Shown here: one piece after another, positions 16,008 to 22,952 of the stretch | How the letters are laid out: every line of letters begins with the position of its first letter | How positions within the stretch are numbered: position 1 is the first letter of the stretch | Assembly: GCF_035944375.1 (NCBI RefSeq) | Contig: NZ_DASZBE010000025.1 | Length of the DNA stretch: 64,000 bases | DNA from: Allobosea sp035944375 | GTDB taxonomy: Bacteria > Pseudomonadota > Alphaproteobacteria > Rhizobiales > Beijerinckiaceae | Reading direction: 5' to 3' (one strand) | The notes under the pieces: generated by a model | What the model saw: the letters and a program-made list of their open reading frames with translations, nothing else | What the model was told of the DNA's origin: nothing | The model's database searches: none | Made by a program: the position numbers and the translations under genes

Positions 16008-16028
16008 AATTTAGAATTATTCTAAATT
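16008..16028 (+). promoter_or_regulatory. Irr-type iron control element upstream of mbfA
   Basis: The core TTTAGAATTATTCTAAA at 16010-16026 is a perfect inverted repeat (7-bp arms, 3-bp spacer), extended by 2 more bp on each side to 16008-16028. It matches the iron control element consensus TTTAGAA-N3-TTCTAAA bound by Irr, the haem-responsive iron regulator of Rhizobiales. It ends 12 bp before the likely mbfA start at 16041, a position suited to repression under iron limitation. Confidence 0.9.
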
Positions 16029-16040
16029 ATGAGGCGCCCG

Positions 16041-17033
16041 ATGCTCTCTCGTTTTTCCCTTCCGGGTTTCGGCGGCAAGCGTCGCTTCGACGAGCTCTCC
16101 GAGAAGGAGGTCCTGGCCCTGGCGATTGCGTCGGAGGAGGAGGATGGCCGCATCTACGCGATCTACGCGCAGAAGCTGCGGACGGCCTACCCGGCATCGG
16201 CGGCGGTCTTCGACGGCATGGCCAGCGAGGAGGACGGCCACCGCCAGCGCCTGCTCACGCTCTACCAGCATCGCTTCGGCGACGTCGTCCTGCCGATCCG
16301 GCGCGAGCATGTCGCGGATTTCTATGCCCGCAAGCCGGTCTGGCTGGTCGAGAACCTCGGTCTCGACCAGATCCGGGCCGAAGCCGAAGACATGGAGCGC
16401 CGGGCCAGCGACTTCTACGTCGCCGCCGCCGGTCGCTCGACCGATGTCGAGACCCGCAAGCTTCTGGGAACGCTGGCCGCCGCCGAGGCCGCCCACCAGG
16501 CCAGGGCGCAGGGGCTCACGGCAGAGCATCTCGACGGCGAGGCGCGCACCAGCGAGGATGACGCCGCCAAGCGCCAGTTCGTGCTGACCTGGGTCCAGCC
16601 CGGCCTCGCCGGCTTGATGGACGGCTCGGTCTCGACGCTCGCCCCGATCTTCGCCACCGCCTTCGCGACGCAAGACCCCCACACCACCTTCCTGATCGGC
16701 CTCTCGGCCTCGGTCGGCGCCGGCATCTCGATGGGCTTCACCGAGGCCGCCCATGATGACGGCAAGCTCTCGGGCCGCGGCGCGCCCTGGAAACGTGGCC
16801 TGGCCTCGGGCGTGATGACGACGCTGGGCGGGCTCGGCCATGCCCTGCCCTATCTGATTCCGCATTTCTGGACCGCGACCACGGTGGCGCTGATCGTCGT
16901 CTTCGTCGAACTCTGGGCGATCGTCTGGATCCAGAACCGTTTCATGGAGACGCCCTTCCTGCGTGCCGCCTTCCAGATCATTCTGGGCGGCGGGCTGGTG
17001 CTGGCGGCGGGCATCCTGATCGGCGGGGCGTAG
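16041..17033 (+). CDS. mbfA: Membrane-bound ferritin MbfA (ferritin-like / VIT1 fusion)
   Basis: 330 aa from ATG 16041, chosen because GAGG lies 6 bp upstream and the alternative ATG at 16029 directly abuts the Irr box. The N-terminal half is a ferritin-like domain with Glu/His-rich helices (IASEEEDGRIYAIYAQ, MASEEDGHRQRL, AAAEAAHQAR). The C-terminal half is a VIT1-type membrane domain, starting LTWVQPGLAGLMDGSVSTLAPIF with GISMGFTEAAHDDG, and about three transmembrane helices follow. In Bradyrhizobium and Agrobacterium MbfA exports iron and protects against iron and peroxide stress under Irr control. It is a single gene. Confidence 0.94.
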   Translation: MLSRFSLPGFGGKRRFDELSEKEVLALAIASEEEDGRIYAIYAQKLRTAYPASAAVFDGMASEEDGHRQRLLTLYQHRFGDVVLPIRREHVADFYARKPVWLVENLGLDQIRAEAEDMERRASDFYVAAAGRSTDVETRKLLGTLAAAEAAHQARAQGLTAEHLDGEARTSEDDAAKRQFVLTWVQPGLAGLMDGSVSTLAPIFATAFATQDPHTTFLIGLSASVGAGISMGFTEAAHDDGKLSGRGAPWKRGLASGVMTTLGGLGHALPYLIPHFWTATTVALIVVFVELWAIVWIQNRFMETPFLRAAFQIILGGGLVLAAGILIGGA

Positions 17034-17038
17034 TGGCA

Positions 17039-17106
17039 CGTCATGCTCGGGCTTGCCCCGAGTATCTCTTGCAAACGGATACGCCTCTTTCGGCAAGAGA
17101 ATGACG
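17039..17106. repeat. REP-like palindromic element, family 1 (variant)
   Basis: Begins CACGTCATGCTCGGGC and ends AGAGAATGACG, so the outer GTCAT/ATGAC ends pair. An inner CTCGGGCTTGCCCCGAG hairpin and a second TCTCTTGC/GCAAGAGA hairpin are visible. It shares the GTCAT-CTCGGG start with the elements at 22844 and 26770. It lies between mbfA and atzE, which converge. Confidence 0.7.
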
Positions 17107-17108
17107 AC

Positions 17109-18503
17109 CTAGCCCAGCACCGGCGCCCTCGCCTCGCACACCCCCTCCTGCTGGAGCGCGAAGGCCGCCCGCAGGCAGAGATCCTCCCGCCAGGGCGCGG
17201 CGATGATCTGCACGCCGATCGGCAGGCCGGCACCGAAGACCGGCACCGCCGCGACCGGCAGTCCGATCGCCGAGATCGGCTGGGTGAACAGCCCGAGATT
17301 GGGCCGCAGCGGCACGCTCTCGCCGCGCAGCTCCAGTGTCTTCTGTCCGACGAGCGGCGCCGGGCAGGGCGTGGCCGGCGCGATGATCAGGTCGACATCG
17401 GCGAAGACGCGCATCATCTCATCGTGGAACCAGCGCCGCGCGCGCTGCGCCTGCACATACCAGGCCACCGGCAGCATCGCCCCGGCCAGAAAGCGGTCGC
17501 GGGTCTCAGGGTCGAAATCATCCGCCCGCTCCCGCAGCCGGTCGAGATGGAAGGTCGCGCTCTCGCTGTTGGTGATCAGGAAGGCGGCTGCGCGGGCGAT
17601 CGCCGCACCCTCCAGCGCCACATGCTGCGTCGCGCCCAGAGCCTGCGCCACCCGTGCCACGGCGGCAGCCGCCTCCGGCATGTCGTCGGTCGCGAAATGC
17701 CCGCCGGCCACCGCGATCCGCAGGCCGCCTATACCCGCCTGCAGAGACGGCAGCACCGGTTCGCGCGGCCGCTGCGCGCAGGCCGGATCATGCGCATCCG
17801 GCCCCTGCAGCGCGTCATAGGCGGTCGCCAGATCGGTGACGTCGCGCGCGAAGGGGCCGAGATGGTCGAGCGAATCGCAAAACGGGAAGCTGCGCGAGCG
17901 CGGCAGCCGGCCATAGCTCGGCTTCAGGCCGAAGACGCCGCAGAGCGAACTCGGCACGCGGATCGAGCCATTGGTGTCGGATCCCAGCGAGAGGGGGCTG
18001 AACCCGGCCGCCGTCGCCGCCCCCGAGCCGGAGGAGGAACCGCCAGCCATGCGGGCCGGGTCATGCGGGTTGCGGCAGGGCCCGTCATGGGCGTTCTCGC
18101 CGGTGAAGTCATAGGCGTATTCGCCCATGTTGAGCCCGCCGAGCAGCACGGCACCGGCCGCCGTCAGCCGTTCGACCAGCACCGCGTCACGCGCGGCCGG
18201 CTGCCGCTCGCGATTGATCTTCGAGCCCGCCCGCGTCGGCAGGCCTTCAATGTCGAACAGGTTCTTAGCCGCGAAGGGCACGCCCGCCAGCGGCCCCAGC
18301 GGCGCCCCAGTGGCCCGGGCGTTATCGACCGCGCGCGCCTGCGCCAGCGCCCGCTCGACCGTGACGTCGGTAAAGGCGTTGACGACCGGATCGAGCGCCG
18401 CGATGCGGGCAAGGAAGGCCTCCGTGACGGCCACGGCCGTCACGTCCCCCTCCCGGACCTGCGCCGCGATACGGTGGGCCGGCGCGAAGACATCCGGGCT
18501 CAC
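17109..18503 (-). CDS. atzE: AtzE-family amidase (1-carboxybiuret hydrolase type; HpxY homologue)
   Basis: 464 aa amidase-signature enzyme. The Ser-cisSer-Lys triad is visible: K80 in GVPFAAKNLFD, S156 in MAGGSSSGSG and S180 in GSDTNGSIRVP. NMGEYAYDFTGENAHDG and CRNPHDP are typical of the AtzE family. AtzE with AtzG deaminates 1-carboxybiuret to urea-1,3-dicarboxylate in cyanuric acid breakdown; the close homologue HpxY lies in the oxalurate cluster of Klebsiella. The GTG start overlaps the stop of the AtzG gene (GTGA at 18500-18503), so the subunits are translationally coupled. The family is sure; the exact substrate is not. Confidence 0.9.
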   Translation of the reverse strand: MSPDVFAPAHRIAAQVREGDVTAVAVTEAFLARIAALDPVVNAFTDVTVERALAQARAVDNARATGAPLGPLAGVPFAAKNLFDIEGLPTRAGSKINRERQPAARDAVLVERLTAAGAVLLGGLNMGEYAYDFTGENAHDGPCRNPHDPARMAGGSSSGSGAATAAGFSPLSLGSDTNGSIRVPSSLCGVFGLKPSYGRLPRSRSFPFCDSLDHLGPFARDVTDLATAYDALQGPDAHDPACAQRPREPVLPSLQAGIGGLRIAVAGGHFATDDMPEAAAAVARVAQALGATQHVALEGAAIARAAAFLITNSESATFHLDRLRERADDFDPETRDRFLAGAMLPVAWYVQAQRARRWFHDEMMRVFADVDLIIAPATPCPAPLVGQKTLELRGESVPLRPNLGLFTQPISAIGLPVAAVPVFGAGLPIGVQIIAAPWREDLCLRAAFALQQEGVCEARAPVLG

Positions 18504-18724
18504 GCGGTCACCTCCGGCGCACCCGGCCGGAACACCGGGGCGAGTTCGAGCGAGGCCTCGTCGAGCGGCGCGGCGCGGACGATCTCGGCCATGCCATGGG
18601 CGATGGTCAGGAACTGCAGCACCACCAGCCGCTGCGACTCCGTGATGGTCAGCCCCAGCACCGGGGCCATCGCGTCACAATGGCGCGCGGCATCGAACGC
18701 CGTCTTGGGGTGGGTCTCGCTCAC
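18500..18724 (-). CDS. atzG: AtzG-like small subunit (DUF4089; HpxX homologue)
   Basis: 74 aa from GTG 18724, preceded by GGGAG about 8 bp upstream and overlapping the BiuH-like stop (GTGA); an ATG at 18739 is the alternative. Key segment: MAPVLGLTITESQRLVVLQFLTIA, then a helix and a short Pro-rich tail, as in GatC-like DUF4089 proteins. AtzG binds AtzE as GatC binds GatA, stabilising the amidase. Adjacency and overlap with atzE make the pairing very likely. Small and easy to miss in annotation. Confidence 0.88.
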   Translation of the reverse strand: MSETHPKTAFDAARHCDAMAPVLGLTITESQRLVVLQFLTIAHGMAEIVRAAPLDEASLELAPVFRPGAPEVTA

Positions 18725-19446
18725 GCCGCCGGCTCCCATCGACGTTCGGCCTGCTGCAGCGGGGATTCGGCTGTCGCCCTAGAGAGCGCGGCCAGCACCT
18801 CCGTCGTCGTCGAAACCCAGCCGAAGATCCCGCCCTGGGCCGCGATCATGCGCAGCCCCACCTCGTGGAACTCCGGGAAATAGGAGGCGCAGGCATCGCC
18901 CAGCACGAGGCAGCGATAGCCCCGGTCGTTCGCCTCGCGCACCGTGGTGTGGACGCAGACCTCGGTGGTGACGCCGGTCACCATCAGCGTCTCGATGCCG
19001 CGGTTGCGCAGCATCAGCTCGAGGTCGGTCTGGTAGAAGGCGCCCTTGCCCGGCTTGTCGATCACCGGCTCGCCAGGCAGCGGCGCCAGCGCGGGGATGA
19101 TCTCGTGCCCCGCCTCGCCGCGGATCAGGATGCGCCCCATCGGCCCGCAGGCGCCGATGCGCTTGTCGGCCGGGCCGCGCAGGACCTTGGCCGACGGCGC
19201 GTCGGACAGATCGGGCCGGTGCCCCTCGCGGGTGTGGATGACGAGCAGCCCCGCCGCCCGCGCCGCCGCCAGGATCGCCCGGCAGGGCTCGACCGCCGCC
19301 ATCAGCCGCGAGACGTCGTTGCCGAGCGCAGCACCGAAGCCGCCGGGCTCGAGGAAGTCGCGCTGCATGTCGATGATGATCAGCGCCGTGCGCGCCATGT
19401 CGACGCCGAGCGGGAAGGGCCGGGCAGGAATTTCGATGCGGCTCAC
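18721..19446 (-). CDS. biuH: Isochorismatase-family cysteine hydrolase, biuret-hydrolase-like
   Basis: 241 aa. Catalytic triad: D26 in LIIIDMQRDF, K131 in VIDKPGKGAF and C164 in VTGVTTEVCVHTTVREA with the cis-peptide just before it. The overall layout, including GPMGRILIRGEAGHEIIPAL and the C-terminal GIFGWVSTTTEVL, resembles BiuH, which hydrolyses biuret to allophanate and ammonia. The operon with AtzG and AtzE, and AtzF divergently next door, strongly supports a ureide substrate. Ureidoacrylate-type hydrolases (RutB) are the main alternative, but no rut genes are present. Confidence 0.82.
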   Translation of the reverse strand: MSRIEIPARPFPLGVDMARTALIIIDMQRDFLEPGGFGAALGNDVSRLMAAVEPCRAILAAARAAGLLVIHTREGHRPDLSDAPSAKVLRGPADKRIGACGPMGRILIRGEAGHEIIPALAPLPGEPVIDKPGKGAFYQTDLELMLRNRGIETLMVTGVTTEVCVHTTVREANDRGYRCLVLGDACASYFPEFHEVGLRMIAAQGGIFGWVSTTTEVLAALSRATAESPLQQAERRWEPAA

Positions 19447-19648
19447 GGCGCGGCGCCCCCGATCGCGGATCAGCGGAACGGGCTTTGCAAGGCCCGTGCC
19501 TGACAGCGAGTCAGCGTCAGGAGCGGAATCAGATCATGAGAAGCGCAGCCGAACCCATTGCCGGAACGGGGAAATCCCGGCGATCCGAAATCTGAGCCGA
19601 AACGCCCTCGCCCGCCGCAGTCGACAAGGCGGCGGCCAAGCGTGTTCG

Positions 19649-19669
19649 TTGCATAATCCTTGCATGCAA
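19649..19669. promoter_or_regulatory. Candidate operator between biuH and atzF
   Basis: TTGCAT occurs twice 11 bp apart (19649 and 19660), the second as the perfect palindrome TTGCATGCAA (19660-19669). It sits in the 269-bp divergent gap, 46 bp before the atzF GTG. A related direct repeat lies upstream of the ABC importer at 28.6 kb. FCD-type GntR proteins often bind short TTGTATRCAA-like palindromes, so this may be the site of the local GntR regulator. Inference. Confidence 0.5.
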
Positions 19670-19715
19670 TCCCTTTAGTTTTGCCTAATCGATAGGCGCC
19701 GCGAAAGAGAGCCCC

Positions 19716-21512
19716 GTGACGACCCTGACAAGCCTGCTCGCCGCCCATCTCGATGGCAGTGCCGCCATCCCGCAGACCATCGCCGCCTGCTACGCCCGCC
19801 ATCGCGCCCATGGCGACGCCGCGATCTTCATCACACTGCGGCCGGAAGCCGAGGTGCTGGCGGAGGCTGAGGCCCTGCAGGCTGAGGGGCCGCGCGGCCG
19901 CGCACTCTGGGGCATCCCCGTCGCGGTGAAGGACAACATCGACGTCGCCGGCCTGCCCACCACCGCGGCCTGCCCCGCCTTCGCCTTCACGCCCGCACAG
20001 GACGCGACCGTCGTCGCGCGGCTGCGGGCCGCCGGCGCCATCGTCATCGGCAAGACCAATCTCGACCAGTTCGCCACCGGCCTGAACGGCTCCCGTTCGC
20101 CCTATGGCGTGCCGCGCAATGCGCTCCGCGCCGATCTCGTCCCCGGTGGCTCCAGCTCCGGCTCGGCGAGCGCGGTCGCGGCCGGCATCGTTCCGGTGGC
20201 GCTGGGCACCGACACGGCGGGCTCCGGCCGCGTGCCCGCCGGCCTGCAGAACCTCGTCGGCCTCAAGCCCAGCCTCGGCCTCGTCTCGACGGCCGGCGTC
20301 GTGCCGGCCTGCCGCACGCTGGACTGCGTTTCGGTCTTTGCCCTGACCGTCGAGGATGCATGGGCGGCGCTGTCGGTCGCGGCTGGCCCCGATGCCGGCG
20401 ATCCCTGGTCCCGCGCCCTGCCGCTGGGCCGGCCAGGCGCGGTGCCACCAAAGCTCAGGATCGCCGTGCCCCGCCCGGAGGATCTCGACGTCGCGGGCGA
20501 TGCTGCGGCGGCCGCGAGCTACGCCGCCGCGGTCGAGCGCGCCAAGGCCCTCGGCGCCGAGATCGTCCCGCTCGACATGGCGCCGTTCTACGAGACCGCG
20601 CGTCTGCTCTATGAGGGCCCCTGGGTCGCCGAGCGCTACCTGACGATCCGCGACCTCCTGGCGAAGGCCCCTGAGGCGATCCTGCCCGTGATCCGGCAGG
20701 TCATCGCCGGCCGGCCCCTGCCCGACGCGGCCGAGACCTTTGCCGCGCGCTACCGCGTCGCCGAACTCGCGCTGGTGACCAAGGCGGCGATGAAGGGTAT
20801 CGACGCGCTGCTGGTGCCGACAGCGCCGCGCCCGGTGACGCTGGCCGAGATGGCCGCGGACCCCGTCGGCGCCAATTCGCTGCTCGGGCGCTACACCAAT
20901 TTCGTCAACCTGCTCGATCTCTGCGCGCTCGCCATCCCCGCCAGCCTGGCGGCCGACGGCACCGCGGCAGGTGTGACGCTGATCGCCCCGGCGGGGCACG
21001 ATGCCGTCCTCGCGGCGATCGGCCAGGCGCTCCATGCCGCCGCCGAGCTGCCGCTGGGCGCGACCGGCCGGCCCCATCCCACCCTGACACCTGCGCCGGT
21101 TCGGGCCACGCCCGACGCCATCGAGATCGCCGTCGTCGGCGCGCATCTCTCCGGCATGCCGCTGAACCGCGAACTGACCGACCGGGGCGGCACTTTCCTG
21201 CGCGCCACCACCACCACCGCCGACTACCGCCTCTTCGCGCTGCCGGGCGGCCCGCCGGTGCGGCCGGGGCTGATCCGCGTCGGGACCGGCGGCGCCGCCA
21301 TCGCGCTCGAGGTCTGGTCCCTCCCGGCGGAGGGCTTCGGCCGCTTCGTCGCCGGCATCCCCTCCCCGCTCGGCATCGGCACACTGGCGCTGGCCGACGG
21401 CACGAGCGTCAAGGGCTTCCTCTGCGAGACCATCGCGACCGAAGGCGCGCGCGACGTGACGGAATTCGGCGGCTGGCGCGCCTTCGTGGTGGCGCAGGCG
21501 AAGGTGGGGTGA
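19716..21512 (+). CDS. atzF: Allophanate hydrolase AtzF
   Basis: 598 aa from GTG 19716 (AAAGAGAG upstream), full length for AtzF-type enzymes. The N-terminal amidase domain has K72 in PVAVKDNID, S146 in PGGSSSGSAS and S170 in GTDTAGSGRVPA; the spacings of 74 and 24 residues match Pseudomonas AtzF. A C-terminal domain (about 460-598) with AVVGAHLSGMPLNREL and FLCETIA is the allophanate hydrolase C-terminal domain. It converts allophanate to two ammonia and two CO2, the common exit of biuret and cyanuric acid pathways. It is divergent from biuH-atzG-atzE. Confidence 0.95.
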   Translation: MTTLTSLLAAHLDGSAAIPQTIAACYARHRAHGDAAIFITLRPEAEVLAEAEALQAEGPRGRALWGIPVAVKDNIDVAGLPTTAACPAFAFTPAQDATVVARLRAAGAIVIGKTNLDQFATGLNGSRSPYGVPRNALRADLVPGGSSSGSASAVAAGIVPVALGTDTAGSGRVPAGLQNLVGLKPSLGLVSTAGVVPACRTLDCVSVFALTVEDAWAALSVAAGPDAGDPWSRALPLGRPGAVPPKLRIAVPRPEDLDVAGDAAAAASYAAAVERAKALGAEIVPLDMAPFYETARLLYEGPWVAERYLTIRDLLAKAPEAILPVIRQVIAGRPLPDAAETFAARYRVAELALVTKAAMKGIDALLVPTAPRPVTLAEMAADPVGANSLLGRYTNFVNLLDLCALAIPASLAADGTAAGVTLIAPAGHDAVLAAIGQALHAAAELPLGATGRPHPTLTPAPVRATPDAIEIAVVGAHLSGMPLNRELTDRGGTFLRATTTTADYRLFALPGGPPVRPGLIRVGTGGAAIALEVWSLPAEGFGRFVAGIPSPLGIGTLALADGTSVKGFLCETIATEGARDVTEFGGWRAFVVAQAKVG

Positions 21513-21545
21513 TTGTCTTGGCGGTAGCCGCGCAAGACCCTCGCC

Positions 21546-21636
21546 GTCATCCCGGGCTTGCCCCGGGATCCATCAAAGGCCTCCAAAGAGCTCTACGATG
21601 GATCCCGGAGCTCCGCTTCGCTACGTCCGGGATGAC
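21546..21636. repeat. REP-like palindromic element, family 4
   Basis: Begins GTCATCCCGGGCTTGCCCCGGGATCCAT and ends ATGGATCCCGGAGC...GTCCGGGATGAC. The outer ends pair (GTCATCCCGG with CCGGGATGAC) and GGATCCAT pairs with ATGGATCC further in. It lies between the convergent atzF and GntR genes and may help end transcription. Confidence 0.75.
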
Positions 21637-21668
21637 GCCACGTTTGAGCAACCGCCTGCGGCCTGCCC

Positions 21669-22355
21669 TCACCGCGTCTCCGCATAGCTGCGGAACGCAT
21701 CCCTGACGATCCCGATATGGGCGCGCATCGCCTCGCTCGCACCCGGCTGGTCGCCGCGCAGGATCGCCTGCACGATCAGGTCGTGCTCGCGATAGGAGCC
21801 GCCGAGGCGGCCCGTGGCGCGAAACTGCGCCCTGCGAAACGGCGCGACGCGGATGCGCGTCATCAGGGTCAGTTCGGCGAGATAGCTGTTATGCGAGCCG
21901 GCATAGATCGCGGCGTGAAAGGCCTCGTTCTTCTCGTGATAGCTCGCCGGGTCGCCCTCATGGACGAGGAGACGCAGCGCCTCGTGCAGGGCTTCCAGCG
22001 CCCGCCGCTCGGGCACGGTCATGTTGCGGGCGGCAAGCCCGGCGCAGAGCGCCTCCAGCTCCGCCATCGCCTCGAACATGTCGTTCAGCTGGCTCGGCGT
22101 CGGCAGCGCCACCACTGCGCCGCGATGCGGCCTGACGCTGACCAGCCCCGAGGCCGACAACTGGCGGATCGCCTCGCGCACCGGCGTGCGCGACACGCCG
22201 AAGCGGGTCGCGATCTCCTGTTCGTCCAGTGGCGTCCCGGGCTCGAGCTGCCCGGAGACGATCGCGTCGGAGAGCTGCAGCCGCAGTGCCTCGGTGCGCG
22301 TCACCGGCGCCGTGGCGGGCCTTAGCGTTCGGACGGGGGCGGAACCTGGCTGCAT
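21669..22355 (-). CDS. GntR-family transcriptional regulator, FCD subfamily
   Basis: 228 aa from ATG 22355; the frame extends to 22568 but that part is compositionally non-coding. The N-terminal winged helix (LRLQLSDAIVSGQLEPGTPLDEQEIATRFGVSRTPVREAIRQL) is classic GntR. The C-terminal all-helical FCD domain shows the metal-ligand His residues in HEKNEAFHAAIYAGSHN and REHDLIVQAILRGD. It follows the AtzH gene and the ABC importer on the same strand, so it probably controls the ureide locus. Direction of control (repressor by family habit) is inferred. Confidence 0.9.
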   Translation of the reverse strand: MQPGSAPVRTLRPATAPVTRTEALRLQLSDAIVSGQLEPGTPLDEQEIATRFGVSRTPVREAIRQLSASGLVSVRPHRGAVVALPTPSQLNDMFEAMAELEALCAGLAARNMTVPERRALEALHEALRLLVHEGDPASYHEKNEAFHAAIYAGSHNSYLAELTLMTRIRVAPFRRAQFRATGRLGGSYREHDLIVQAILRGDQPGASEAMRAHIGIVRDAFRSYAETR

Positions 22356-22425
22356 GACCCTGTCGCCGTCGGAGGAAGGTGGGGCGGGAGGAGCTTGGTA
22401 ATGCGCGGTCGCCCGCAAGGGCCGC

Positions 22426-22833
22426 TCACTCGGCGATGGCGCTGACATGGGCGGCGACGACGCGCCAGCCCTCGGGGAATTTGACCCAGGTCTGGCTCTG
22501 GCGGCCGATCTTGCCCGCCATGCTCTCGCGCCGGAACAGCGTGTTGGCCGTGGCGAAGGCGTCGCCATAGGTGGTGATGACGGTGCGCTCGATCGTGCGC
22601 GTCAGCCCGGCGGACGGGCGCGCCGCGCGGAACGCCGCAATCTCGCCGAAGCCGTAGAGATTTTCGCCGATGCCGTAGCGGATCGTCTCGGGCGCATCCT
22701 TGAAGCAGGCGTCCAGCACCGCGACGTCGTTCTCGTTCAGCGCCTTCTCATAGACCATGAAGGCGGCCTCGACTTCGGCGACGACGGCGGGATCGTTGAG
22801 GGTCATCGGGAGTTTCTCGACTTCGTTCTTCAT
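22426..22833 (-). CDS. atzH: AtzH/HpxZ-like protein (DUF3225, SnoaL-like fold)
   Basis: 135 aa from ATG 22833 with AAGG 5 bp upstream. RYGIGENLYGFGEIAAFRAARP, ITTYGDAFATANTLFRR and GRQSQTWVKFPEGWRVVAAHVS match the HpxZ/AtzH family. In Pseudomonas ADP, AtzH decarboxylates urea-1,3-dicarboxylate to allophanate, linking AtzEG to AtzF; in Klebsiella the homologue is HpxZ. It is the last enzyme gene of the importer operon and 70 bp upstream of the GntR gene. With AtzE, AtzG and AtzF it completes the 1-carboxybiuret route. Confidence 0.88.
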   Translation of the reverse strand: MKNEVEKLPMTLNDPAVVAEVEAAFMVYEKALNENDVAVLDACFKDAPETIRYGIGENLYGFGEIAAFRAARPSAGLTRTIERTVITTYGDAFATANTLFRRESMAGKIGRQSQTWVKFPEGWRVVAAHVSAIAE

Positions 22834-22843
22834 TGAACCTTGG

Positions 22844-22920
22844 CGTCATTCTCGGGCGGAGCGAAGCGTAGACCCGAGAATCTCTGGCAGGAGATGCTCG
22901 GGTCAAGCCCGAGCATGACG
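22844..22920. repeat. REP-like palindromic element, family 1
   Basis: Begins CGTCATTCTCGGGCGG and ends CCCGAGCATGACG. It contains two nested hairpins, TTCTCGGG/CCCGAGAA and TGCTCGGG/CCCGAGCA. It is nearly the same sequence as 26770-26846. It lies between the ABC ATPase gene and the AtzH gene in the same transcriptional direction. Confidence 0.85.
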
Positions 22921-22952
22921 CTCCAACCCGTGTTCGCGAATGACCCCCACAA

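Noticed and set aside
17109..21512. A full cyanuric acid (atzDEF) pathway
   Set aside because: No AtzD/barbiturase-like protein is encoded in the window, so cyanuric acid use cannot be claimed.
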